The position numbers and the translations under genes are program-made. A DNA stretch of 64,000 nt, from contig NZ_JBBEOG010000010.1 in NCBI RefSeq assembly GCF_037860835.1, forward strand, positions 1 to 64,000. Reading direction: 5' to 3'. Positions 8,868 to 16,379 of this stretch are shown piece after piece. This stretch comes from Aquipuribacter nitratireducens. Its GTDB lineage: Bacteria; Actinomycetota; Actinomycetes; Actinomycetales; JBBAYJ01. The notes beneath the pieces are model-generated. The model was given only the letters and a program-made list of their open reading frames with translations, ran no database searches and was not told the origin of the DNA. The stretch's first letter is position 1. Each line of letters begins with the position of its first letter.

Positions 8868-9350
8868 ATGAGCGCCACGTCCTCCTCCGGCTCCCTCTCG
8901 GCCGCGCCCGACCCCGCTGCGCAGGAGCAGTCCGAGCGGTGCGTCGTCGCGGTGTACAGCGACGACCGCACGACGCGGGAGGCCGTGCGGCGCGCGGTCG
9001 GGCGGCGGCCGGCGGCCGACGTCGCGCTCGTCGAGTGGCACGAGTTCGCGACGCTGCCCGCGCTGCTGCGCGCGGTCGACACCCGCCGCTTCGACGTCCT
9101 CGTCCTCGACGGCGAGGCCGCCCCCGCCGGCGGGCTCGGCGTCGCGCGCCAGCTGAAGGACGAGATCTACGACTGCCCGCCCGTGCTCGTGCTCACCGGG
9201 CGCCCGCAGGACGCCTGGCTCGCGGCGTGGTCGAAGGCCGAGGCGGCGGTGCCGCACCCCCTCGACCCCCGGGCGCTCGCCGACGCCGTCGCCGGTCTCG
9301 CCCGTCGTCGCGCCGGAGGTCGCGCGGCCGGGGCCCGCAGCGCCACGTGA
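8868..9350 (+). CDS. CheY-like receiver-domain protein
   Basis: The 160-aa protein resembles a stand-alone receiver fold: an acidic pair SDD near residues 31-33, a putative phospho-acceptor D81 in FDVLVLDGEAAP, a T/S at the end of beta-4 (LVLTG), and a lysine in WSKAEAAVPHPLDP. No output domain follows. It may bind a partner, or have lost phosphorylation. The ATG is supported by the upstream -10 element. Its stop overlaps the trpD start (GTGA), so it is translationally coupled to tryptophan synthesis, but a functional link is only inferred. Confidence 0.75.
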   Translation: MSATSSSGSLSAAPDPAAQEQSERCVVAVYSDDRTTREAVRRAVGRRPAADVALVEWHEFATLPALLRAVDTRRFDVLVLDGEAAPAGGLGVARQLKDEIYDCPPVLVLTGRPQDAWLAAWSKAEAAVPHPLDPRALADAVAGLARRRAGGRAAGARSAT

Positions 9351-10393
9351 GCGTGCCGACGTGGGCGGGCGTGCTCGACACGCTCGCGCGTCGCGAGGAC
9401 CTCGACCGCGACCAGACGCGGTGGGCGCTCAACGAGGTCATGAGCGGGGAGGCGGACGCCGCCCGGCTCGCCGGGCTCCTCGTGGGGCTGCGGTGCAAGG
9501 GCGAGACGGTCTCCGAGGTCACCGGTCTCGCCGAGGCGATGCTCGCCCACGCCGTCCCGCTCGAGGTGCCGGGCCCCGTGCTCGACGTCGTGGGCACGGG
9601 CGGTGACGGCGCCCGGACCGTCAACATCTCGACGATGGCGGCGCTCGTGGCCGCCGCGGCGGGGGCGACGGTCGTGAAGCACGGCAACCGGGCCGCCTCG
9701 TCCTCGTGCGGGACCGCGGACGTCCTCGAGGAGCTCGGGCTCGACCTCGAGCTCGACCCGGCCGACGTCGCCGCGAGCGCACGCGTCCACGGCATCACGT
9801 TCGCCTTCGCAGCGCGCTTCCACCCGGCGATGCGGCACGTCGGACCGGTCCGGCGCTCGCTCGGCATCCGGACGGTCTTCAACTCCCTCGGTCCGCTGAC
9901 GAACCCCGCGCGGCCCGCCGCCATGATGCTCGGCGTCGCCGACGAGCGGCACGCCTCGATCATCGCCGGGGTGCTGGCGGCCCGCGGCACGACCGCGCTC
10001 GTGGTGCGCGGGGACGACGGGCTCGACGAGCTGACGACCACGGCGCCGTCGTCGGTGCGTGTCGTCGTCGGCGGCGAGGTGGCGGAGACCCGGGTCGAGG
10101 CCACGGCGGTCGGGCTCCCGCCCGCGACGATCGCCGACCTGCGCGGCGGCGACCGTGGCATGAACGCCGGCGTGGTGCGCTCGGTCCTCGGCGGGCAGAC
10201 GGGCCCGGTGGCCGATGTCGTCGTGCTCAACGCCGCCGCGGGGCTGCTCGCGCTCGACCTCGTCGAGGGCGACCGGTCGGCGGCCGACGTCGCCGACCAG
10301 CTGCCGCACCACCTCGAACCCGCCCTGGAGCGGGCACGTGCGTCGCTCGTGGACGGGCGGGCGCAGCAGGTGCTGCACAGCTGGCTGGGCTGA
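9347..10393 (+). CDS. trpD: anthranilate phosphoribosyltransferase
   Basis: TrpD transfers the phosphoribosyl group from PRPP to anthranilate, the second step of tryptophan synthesis. Family signatures are GTGGD at residues 83-87 (PRPP pyrophosphate contact), KHGNRAASS at 111-119, and FNSLGPLTNPA further on. The length of 348 aa is standard. The GTG at 9347 overlaps the upstream stop. As in mycobacteria, the gene lies next to ctaE-qcrCAB rather than with the other trp genes. Confidence 0.96.
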   Translation: MSVPTWAGVLDTLARREDLDRDQTRWALNEVMSGEADAARLAGLLVGLRCKGETVSEVTGLAEAMLAHAVPLEVPGPVLDVVGTGGDGARTVNISTMAALVAAAAGATVVKHGNRAASSSCGTADVLEELGLDLELDPADVAASARVHGITFAFAARFHPAMRHVGPVRRSLGIRTVFNSLGPLTNPARPAAMMLGVADERHASIIAGVLAARGTTALVVRGDDGLDELTTTAPSSVRVVVGGEVAETRVEATAVGLPPATIADLRGGDRGMNAGVVRSVLGGQTGPVADVVVLNAAAGLLALDLVEGDRSAADVADQLPHHLEPALERARASLVDGRAQQVLHSWLG

Positions 10394-10458
10394 GGGACGC
10401 GAGCGGCGTACTGGGGCGGCGTCGCGACCCGTCTCCCGCGGACGGCCGGGCAGAGGGG

Positions 10459-11007
10459 TCACTCGAGCCCGGATGCCCAGCGCTTGAAGACAGGTTGTGT
10501 TCGCGTGGACCAGGGCTCGGCATCCATTACCTCGGGGTAGCCGAAGTTGGTGAGTGACAGTGGCTGCGCACCACCCAGCGGGTCCTGGACACGAGGCCGC
10601 GGGCCCATCGTCTTCAGGTGCCATTCCAGAACGAGGCACGCCTCGGCCGCCACCCGTAGGGCATCCCTCATCTCGGCCGGGTCGAGCCGGCCTTTCTGCA
10701 CGCCTGTTCGAATTGACGCATCGACGTCCGTGCCGAGTCGCTCGACCAGCCACAACGACAGGGGACCGACGTCGTCGTACCCGGCGACGACCCGCGCCCT
10801 GAGGCCGAGCAGGCGCCCGCGCCACCGCAGCAGGTAGACCCTGCCGTCCCCGGCGCGCCCGAGCAGCCCTGCGGATGCGAGGACGTCGCCCGTACGGACG
10901 TCCTCGACGTACAGTCCCTCGTTCAGCCTGACGCCGTCGCCGAAGAGGGCCGCGACCTGCTCGGCGGACCCGTCGTCGTGGAACTCGAACATCAGGCTCA
11001 TCGTCAC
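10459..11007 (-). CDS. hypothetical protein
   Basis: The 182-aa reading frame has balanced protein-like composition (FEFHDDGSAEQVAALF, WLVERLGTDVDASIRTG, ECLVLEWHLKTMG) and no membrane segment or signal peptide. I do not recognise a family. The GTG at 11007 and an in-frame ATG at 11001 are both possible starts; neither has a clear ribosome binding site. It lies on the opposite strand to trpD, 65 nt from its end, inside the accessory segment. A small cytosolic partner or immunity-type protein is possible but unsupported. Confidence 0.6.
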   Translation of the reverse strand: MTMSLMFEFHDDGSAEQVAALFGDGVRLNEGLYVEDVRTGDVLASAGLLGRAGDGRVYLLRWRGRLLGLRARVVAGYDDVGPLSLWLVERLGTDVDASIRTGVQKGRLDPAEMRDALRVAAEACLVLEWHLKTMGPRPRVQDPLGGAQPLSLTNFGYPEVMDAEPWSTRTQPVFKRWASGLE

Positions 11008-11194
11008 AGGAGGATGTGAGGCACGTCGACCGAGGGCTCAGCGTGCTCGGGTCCCGCCTCGGTCTTGAACGTCCTTCCCCCGGGCCCCACCAACCGGTCT
11101 GCGCGCTAGGAGTACGTCGGCTCCGTACCGCTGGACGAGTCGCTGCTCGCGCTCGACCCGTCTGACGGCCTGCCGGGCGTCCGCGTCGCCGGGC

Positions 11195-11542
11195 ATGTGG
11201 GAGGTCATCGGCGCCGACGGCGGCCACATCGGCGTGGCGCTCGAGCGCCAACAGCACATGGACGTGGACGCGTTGCGGGAGCACGCCGCCGCTGCTGGGC
11301 TGACGCCCCAGGAGACCACCGACAGCCGGCTCCGGTGGGGCGTGCCCGAGGTCGCCGGCCACATCTCCGGTGGCGTCATGCTGGGTGAGGGCACCGACCT
11401 GCTCGTGCTCCGGGTGGAGTCGAGCAGCGACGACCTCGAGCGGGTCTTCCGAGCCGACGCCGCCACCCGGTCCGCTGCCTTCCTCGAGCGGATGGGCAAG
11501 GTGCTGGTCAGCGGTGCGCCGTCCTTGGACGGACGCCGCTGA
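11195..11542 (+). CDS. short hypothetical protein
   Basis: The 115-aa frame begins MWEVIGADGGHIGVALE and has credible composition with acidic and hydrophobic alternation (DLLVLRVESSSDDLERVF). The frame stays open upstream but there reads arginine/serine-rich sequence and contains no better start, so the gene may be a fragment of something longer. The N-terminal phrase VIGADGGHIG faintly recalls DUF2171-like beta-barrel starts, a weak resemblance. The opposite strand is also open here (11038-11547) but encodes implausible Ser/Arg-rich sequence. Confidence 0.4.
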   Translation: MWEVIGADGGHIGVALERQQHMDVDALREHAAAAGLTPQETTDSRLRWGVPEVAGHISGGVMLGEGTDLLVLRVESSSDDLERVFRADAATRSAAFLERMGKVLVSGAPSLDGRR

Positions 11543-11708
11543 GACACCCTCCGCGTCGGCGGTGATGCTCGCTCGAACGCCTTCGAGGTGTCCTCATGAG
11601 TGCGGTCAGGTGGGTTCCGTGCTCGACGTCGTCGTGTTCGGTCCTAGCGGGCAGCTGCCGTCCGCACCGTTGGTCCCGTGAGCCGTCGTCGCCTCGTGTC
11701 GCTCGTGG

Positions 11709-12662
11709 TCACGCTCGTCTGCTGAGCAACCACCCGAGAAGCGGGCTCACGTCCACCTCGGGGTGGGTGAGCGCCCATGCGCGCAACGCCTCCCCGTAGC
11801 GCCAGGACGGCCCGCCGGGGTCCGTGATGCTCTCCGCCTCTGCGACGAGCTGCTCGACGCGCCCGACCAGTTCACGTATTCGTTCGGCCCGGACCGCGTG
11901 GACCGCGAGGTGGGTACGCGCTCGGATGCTGAGTCGGTCCTCCGGCCATTTCTTGGCGTGCTCCCTACGCGCCCTGGCGTAGGCGCTCACCGCCGCGTCG
12001 AGATCCGGGTCGACGTCCGAGAGGGGTACTTCGGGACCCTCCCTCCCGACCGCGTCCGGCGGCTCCTCCGGCCTTGTGGCACGGCGAGCGACGAGAGACG
12101 TGGTCGCGGTGTCCACCCGCTGCAGCAGAGCTTCTCGCTCGACGTACGGGGAAGCCCACCTCCACCTGGTCGGAGGCGTCTGGTGCTTCCATGTGCCATC
12201 GGGATACCACGCTGTGGCGCGTGCGTTGTCCTGGACGATCGTGCCGTCGGCCAGCTGGACCCTCACCGCGTTGAACCCCCACTCGCGTGGCGACCACTCG
12301 ACGTGACCCATGACGGCGGCTTCCGCTGCCTGCCGGATGACGGCGACGGTGTCCGTGGTGCGGGGCATGGTCCCGAACTGTGTGCCGGCCGCACTGAAGA
12401 GGAGCATGTCGACCTCCTGGTGCCAGCTGAAGGGGACCGCGCCGACAGAGAAGGGCCTGATGCTGACGGTCTCGTAATCGCCGTCGCGTGCAGCAGGGTT
12501 GCCTGGACTTGGATCCTGGCGCCTCGTGAGGATGTGCGCGTACCCGAAAGTGTGGTCGCGGAGGTCGGCTCTCAGCTGCCGCAGTCCGGCGGCGACCTCA
12601 TCTGACGGGATGGACCACTGAAGGCTGTCCCGAGACGGCACAAGCGCATCACAGCACTTCAC
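11709..12662 (-). CDS. hypothetical protein
   Basis: The product (317 aa from the GTG at 12662) has good protein-like composition and no membrane segments. The N-terminal half is rich in aromatic beta-type stretches (HTFGYAHILTRR, PFSWHQEVDMLLF, WYPDGTWKHQ). The C-terminal third looks alpha-helical and charged (AYARARREHAKKWPEDRL, RIRELVGRVEQLVAEAE). A TTG at 12671 is an alternative start. I do not recognise a family. It is the largest gene of the accessory segment and sits 47 nt from the end of the neighbouring nuclease gene, same strand. Confidence 0.6.
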   Translation of the reverse strand: MKCCDALVPSRDSLQWSIPSDEVAAGLRQLRADLRDHTFGYAHILTRRQDPSPGNPAARDGDYETVSIRPFSVGAVPFSWHQEVDMLLFSAAGTQFGTMPRTTDTVAVIRQAAEAAVMGHVEWSPREWGFNAVRVQLADGTIVQDNARATAWYPDGTWKHQTPPTRWRWASPYVEREALLQRVDTATTSLVARRATRPEEPPDAVGREGPEVPLSDVDPDLDAAVSAYARARREHAKKWPEDRLSIRARTHLAVHAVRAERIRELVGRVEQLVAEAESITDPGGPSWRYGEALRAWALTHPEVDVSPLLGWLLSRRA

Positions 12663-12709
12663 GAGGGACAACTGCCACCGCGTCGCCCGCCTTCACCCTT
12701 GTCCGTGAC

Positions 12710-14482
12710 TCACCCCTCGTCGCCCGGGACCCGCCACAGCGAGGCGCCCTGCTGCGCGCGCGGACCGGTCCGCGCCGCACCGGCGGCCTCGACGAGGTGC
12801 AGCCGCGCCCACCGGGCGGCCGCGCCGACGGGCAGGGCCCAGCCGGCGTCGGCGCGCACGAGGCGGACACCTGGCTGTCCGAGCCAGCGGACGAGCAGCG
12901 TCGCCTCCTCCGTCAGCCCCGCCGGCCCGGGCCGCTCGGGGGCCGGGACGTGCTCGGCCGTGGCGACGAGCGCCTCGACGGCGGGCATGACGGGATCCCC
13001 CCGGCGGGTGGTCGCGGCCCCGGCGAGGCGGCCGTGGCGCACGCAGGCGAGCTCCCACCCGCCGGTGCCCTGGGGGCGGGCGGCGACGACCTCGCCGCAG
13101 CGGACGAGGGCACGCACCTGCTGCGCGCGGTCGAGGCCGCGCACGAGCACCGCCAGCCGGTCGCGGTGGGCGGCCGCCTCCTCGTAGCGCTGCTGGTCGG
13201 AGAGGCGGTTGACGCGCGCGACGAGCGCCTCGACGAGCGGTCCGAGGTCGTCCTCGAGGGCCCGGCGGGCCGCGTCGACGACCTCGTCGTAGTGGGTGTC
13301 CGGACCGGTGAGGCACGGCGCGGTGCAGCGTCCCAGCTCGGCGAGGACGCACGCGCTGCCGCCGCCCCGCCGGGCGATCCTCGTGGTGCACGTGCGCAGA
13401 GGGAGGGCCGCGTGGACCGCCTCGACGGCGCTCCGCGCGAGCGAGCGGCTGCCGAACAGGCCGACGTACGACGCACCCGCGCGATCCGCCCGCGGACGGG
13501 CGACGACCGAGAGCCGTGGCGCGGGCTCGTCGGTGAGCACGACCCACGCGGACTTCTCCGGGCGCGTGGAGCGGCGGTTGTACGGCGGTCGGTGCTCTGC
13601 GAGCAGACGCAGCTCCCGCACCTGCGCCTCCAGCGGGGTGGCGCACAGGACGTGGTCGACGCGCGCGGCGACCGACACCATCTCGGTCATGCGGCGGCGG
13701 CGCTCCGCCTGCGTGAAGTACGAGCGGACCCGGCTGCGGATGTCGAGGCTCGACCCGACGTAGAGGACCCGCCCTCCCGCGTCGAGGAAGCGGTAGACCC
13801 CGGGGGCGGACGGCAGGCCGTCGGCGAGGTGGCGGTGAGGGCGGCGCCGCTCGTCGGTCCGGCAGAAGTCGAGGAGCTGCTCGACGGTGGAGACGCCCCG
13901 GGCCCGGGCCAGGAGCCCGTGGAGGACGTCGACCGTGGCGCGGGCGTCCGCGAGCGCCCGGTGCTCGGGGGTCGTGGCGGACCGGAAGAACCGGGCGAGG
14001 CTCGCGAGCCGACGGTTCGGCACCTCGTCGGACGTGACGAGCCGTCGCGCCAGCAGCACGGTGTCGACGACCTCGAACCTGGGGAACGGACGCTGCTGCC
14101 GGCGGCAGGCGGCGCGCAGGAACGACACGTCGAAGCCGGCGTTGTGGGCGACGAGCACGCTCCCGGCGGCGAAGTCGAGGAAGGCCGGGACGGCGGCCCG
14201 GGCGTGCGGGGCCCCCACGAGCATGGCGTCGGTGATCCCGGTGAGGAGCGCGATCTGCGGCGGGACGGCCACACCGGGGTCGACGAGGGTCTGGAACTCG
14301 CCCAGGACCTCCCCGCCGCGAACCCGGACCGCCCCGATCTCGGTGATGGCGTCCCGCGCGGGGCTGCCTCCCGTGGTCTCGAGGTCGACGACGGTGAACG
14401 TGACGTCGTGCAACGGCCTGCCCAGGTCCTCGAAGCTGCCCTGGACCGCGAGCGCCGGCGGCGCGGACGGCACGGTCGTCAT
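12710..14482 (-). CDS. DEDDh exonuclease fused to a UvrC-like GIY-YIG domain
   Basis: The N-terminal DnaQ/polymerase III epsilon-type 3'-5' exonuclease has D33/E35 in VVDLETTGG, D118 in HNAGFD, and H174/D179 in HRALADA, a complete DEDDh set. A linker leads to a GIY-YIG module like that of UvrC/Cho (GVY 228-230, YVG 241-243, then R in SLDIRSR) and a UVR-like helical pair (RYEEAAAHRDRL). The 590-aa architecture matches mycobacterial Rv2191, which also lies near trpD and ctaE. A role in DNA repair or proofreading is inferred. The ATG at 14482 sits 8 nt after a -10 element, indicating leaderless mRNA. Confidence 0.9.
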   Translation of the reverse strand: MTTVPSAPPALAVQGSFEDLGRPLHDVTFTVVDLETTGGSPARDAITEIGAVRVRGGEVLGEFQTLVDPGVAVPPQIALLTGITDAMLVGAPHARAAVPAFLDFAAGSVLVAHNAGFDVSFLRAACRRQQRPFPRFEVVDTVLLARRLVTSDEVPNRRLASLARFFRSATTPEHRALADARATVDVLHGLLARARGVSTVEQLLDFCRTDERRRPHRHLADGLPSAPGVYRFLDAGGRVLYVGSSLDIRSRVRSYFTQAERRRRMTEMVSVAARVDHVLCATPLEAQVRELRLLAEHRPPYNRRSTRPEKSAWVVLTDEPAPRLSVVARPRADRAGASYVGLFGSRSLARSAVEAVHAALPLRTCTTRIARRGGGSACVLAELGRCTAPCLTGPDTHYDEVVDAARRALEDDLGPLVEALVARVNRLSDQQRYEEAAAHRDRLAVLVRGLDRAQQVRALVRCGEVVAARPQGTGGWELACVRHGRLAGAATTRRGDPVMPAVEALVATAEHVPAPERPGPAGLTEEATLLVRWLGQPGVRLVRADAGWALPVGAAARWARLHLVEAAGAARTGPRAQQGASLWRVPGDEG

Positions 14483-14484
14483 GT

Positions 14485-14592
14485 CCGCGGACGCTAGGCG
14501 GGGGGCGCGACACAAGCCGAGAGGCGCGCGGGCACCCGTGTCCGGAGGCCGGTCGGGCGGCTTGTGTCCGGCCCGCTCCCTAGCGTCCGCGG
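14485..14592. promoter_or_regulatory. mirror-symmetric divergent promoter
   Basis: The gap between the nuclease gene and the Cys-rich gene is a large dyad. CCGCGGACGCTAGG (14485-14498), a 10-nt spacer and GACACAAGCCG (14509-14519) are repeated in reverse complement at 14558-14568 and 14579-14592 with the same 10-nt spacer. Each arm gives, towards its own gene, TTGTGT, 13 nt, TAGCGT, then 8 or 7 nt to the ATG. Both mRNAs should therefore start at or next to their start codons and respond to the same factor. Confidence 0.7.
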
Positions 14593-14593
14593 C

Positions 14594-14845
14594 ATGCTCA
14601 TCGACTGCGACACGTGCACCGCCCGACCGGCCGGCTGCCAGGACTGCGTCGTCACCCACCTGCTCGGCGCCGGGCCGGCGGCCGGCCGCCCGGCGGCGGA
14701 CCTCACGAGCGGCGAGGTCGCCGCGGTCGCGGTCCTCGCCGCCTCCGGGCTGGTGCCGCCGTTGCGGCTGACCCCGCCGGCGGGCGGGGCGGCAGCCCGC
14801 GGGCGACCCCTCGGAGCCGACCCCACCGGACGCGCCACCGGGTGA
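14594..14845 (+). CDS. small cysteine-rich conserved protein
   Basis: The 83-aa product begins with a four-cysteine cluster, C5-x2-C8-x6-C15-x2-C18, compatible with a zinc or iron-sulfur site, then a short helix ending VLAASGLVPPLRL. Similar small proteins with this N-terminus and the GLVPPLR phrase recur in actinobacteria, but I know of no assigned function. The ATG lies 7 nt after a TAGCGT element. It shares a mirror-image promoter with the divergent nuclease gene, which suggests joint regulation. It lies 40 nt upstream of the zinc peptidase. Confidence 0.7.
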   Translation: MLIDCDTCTARPAGCQDCVVTHLLGAGPAAGRPAADLTSGEVAAVAVLAASGLVPPLRLTPPAGGAAARGRPLGADPTGRATG

Positions 14846-14873
14846 ACCGCCGGGCGGGCGGCGCCGTCGCGGG

Positions 14874-14879
14874 TACCGT
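14874..14879 (+). promoter_or_regulatory. -10 element of the zinc peptidase gene
   Basis: TACCGT lies exactly 6 nt before the GTG at 14886, supporting that start and a leaderless transcript. An ATG at 14881 is out of frame with the peptidase. Confidence 0.5.
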
Positions 14880-14885
14880 GATGCG

Positions 14886-16379
14886 GTGGGACCGCGGGGT
14901 GTCGAGCGCGTGCGGCCCGACGACGTCCACGCCGCCCTCCTCGCCGCCGCGGGGGTGCTCGTCGCGCTCGTCCTCGTCGTGGCCGTGCTGACGCCGCGCG
15001 CCCTCGTCGTCGACGTCGCGCGTGCGCCCGAGGCCGCGGAGGCGGCCGGCGGTGACGGGGCCGCCGTCGGGACCGCCGGACGGCCCGTGCCGTCGGTCCC
15101 CGCCGCGCCCACCGATGACGCTCCTCCGCCCACCCTCCCGTCGACGGAGGCGCCCGCCGGCGCCGGACCGGACCCCGACGCCGTGGCGCGGGAGGACGTG
15201 CTCGCCGCGCTGGGGTCGGCGCTGCAGCGTCGGGACCGGGCCGCTCTCGCCGGCGTGGACCCCGCCGGGTGGCAGGCCGCCGGTGGCGACGAGGCGTCCT
15301 ACCGGGCCCTGACCGGGCTCCCCGTCACGCGGTTCACGTCCGCCTACGTCGCCGACAGCCTCGCTCCGGAGGGTGCGGAGGGGACCGCCGGGTGGACCGC
15401 CCGGGTGCGGACCACGTACGGCCTCGGCGCAGCGGTCCCCGTCGAGCGGCTCGACACGGTGCGCCTCGAGGGCAGCGCCGGGGCCTGGCGTCCGACGGGG
15501 TGGCAGCCCTGGCCGGAGGAGGGCGCGATCGGCACGAGCGCCCCGTGGGACCTCGGTCCCGTCGCCGCGTTCCAGGGGGAGCGGTCGCTCGTGCTCGCCT
15601 GGCTCGCGACGGGCGCGGGCCAGCCCGGCCCGCGGACCGCCGAGGAGGCGACGGCCTGGGCGCGGCAGGTGGCCGGCTGGGCGGACACCGGGTCCGTCAC
15701 CGTCGACTCCTTCGTCGGCACCGGGTGGCCGCAGGTCAGTCTCGTGCTGGCCCCCGCGACGACCGCCCAGTTCGAGGCGCTGACGCCGGGGGAGCGCCCC
15801 GGCACGGAGGAGGTCCTCGCCGCCCTCACGACCGACGTCACGACCCCCGAGGGCCCGGGCGACGTCGTGCTCCTCAACCCCACCGCCCGCGGCGACCTCG
15901 TGCCGGACACGTGGCAGGTGACCGTCACCCACGAGCTCGTCCACGTCGCGGCCGGTGCCCGCTGGGGCGACGACCAGGAGCTGTGGCTCGCCGAGGGACT
16001 CGCGGACCTCGTGGGGTGGTCGACGGTCGTGCCCGGTCGGGTGGACCGCGAGCTCGTGGCCGCCCGGCTGCTGTCGCGGGTGGGACGCGGGGAGGCCGCT
16101 GTCGACCGGCTGCCCCCGCCCGAGGCCTTCGCCGGCAGCGACCCCGACACGGTGGGCGACGCGTACGAGGGCGCGTGGCTGGCCGCTCTGCTCCTGCAGG
16201 ACGAGATCGGGACGGACGCCCTCCTCGAGCTCTACGCCGCGGCGTCCGACCCGACGGCGGGCGCCGACCCCGTGGCACGGACCGACGCCGCCCTCCGCGC
16301 GGCGACCGGGCAGGGCCGCGACGCCTTCGAGCAGCGGTGGGGCGACTACGTCACGGCCCTCGCGGCCGGCGCGGGGTGA
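14886..16379 (+). CDS. membrane-anchored zinc metallopeptidase (HELVH, gluzincin-like)
   Basis: The 497-aa protein has an N-terminal membrane helix (about residues 17-37) and a Pro/Ala/Asp-rich linker to about residue 100. The extracytoplasmic domain carries HELVH at 349-353 and a downstream glutamate, E370, in WLAEGLADLVGW. The HExxH-x16-E pattern is that of gluzincins of the M1/peptidase_MA_2 type. The middle region resembles a nuclear transport factor 2-like fold, less certainly. A role in surface protein or peptide turnover is inferred. Its stop overlaps the following glycosyltransferase start. Confidence 0.8.
   Translation: MGPRGVERVRPDDVHAALLAAAGVLVALVLVVAVLTPRALVVDVARAPEAAEAAGGDGAAVGTAGRPVPSVPAAPTDDAPPPTLPSTEAPAGAGPDPDAVAREDVLAALGSALQRRDRAALAGVDPAGWQAAGGDEASYRALTGLPVTRFTSAYVADSLAPEGAEGTAGWTARVRTTYGLGAAVPVERLDTVRLEGSAGAWRPTGWQPWPEEGAIGTSAPWDLGPVAAFQGERSLVLAWLATGAGQPGPRTAEEATAWARQVAGWADTGSVTVDSFVGTGWPQVSLVLAPATTAQFEALTPGERPGTEEVLAALTTDVTTPEGPGDVVLLNPTARGDLVPDTWQVTVTHELVHVAAGARWGDDQELWLAEGLADLVGWSTVVPGRVDRELVAARLLSRVGRGEAAVDRLPPPEAFAGSDPDTVGDAYEGAWLAALLLQDEIGTDALLELYAAASDPTAGADPVARTDAALRAATGQGRDAFEQRWGDYVTALAAGAG

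Larger units (their letters stand above)
10394..12709. other. accessory segment with unrecognised genes
   Basis: Between trpD and the DnaQ-UvrC-like nuclease, which are close neighbours in mycobacteria, lie 2.3 kb whose base composition looks visibly less GC-saturated (for example runs such as gaattgacgcat). It holds three ORFs of unknown family separated by gaps of 187 and 166 nt. No transposase, integrase, tRNA or clear direct repeat is seen at the edges, so the mode of acquisition is unknown. The gaps 11008-11194 and 11543-11708 show no convincing gene. Confidence 0.5.

Noticed and set aside
11038-11547. A 169-codon minus-strand frame in the accessory segment
   Set aside because: Its product is Ser/Arg-rich and unlike a folded protein, while the plus-strand frame 11195-11542 has better composition. 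Neither is certain.
14558-14586. RecA-NDp/PafBC-type damage promoter at the mirror promoter
   Set aside because: TTGT and TAnnnT are present, but the distance is 15 nt instead of 13 and the CRGTG core is missing, so the match is too weak to call.
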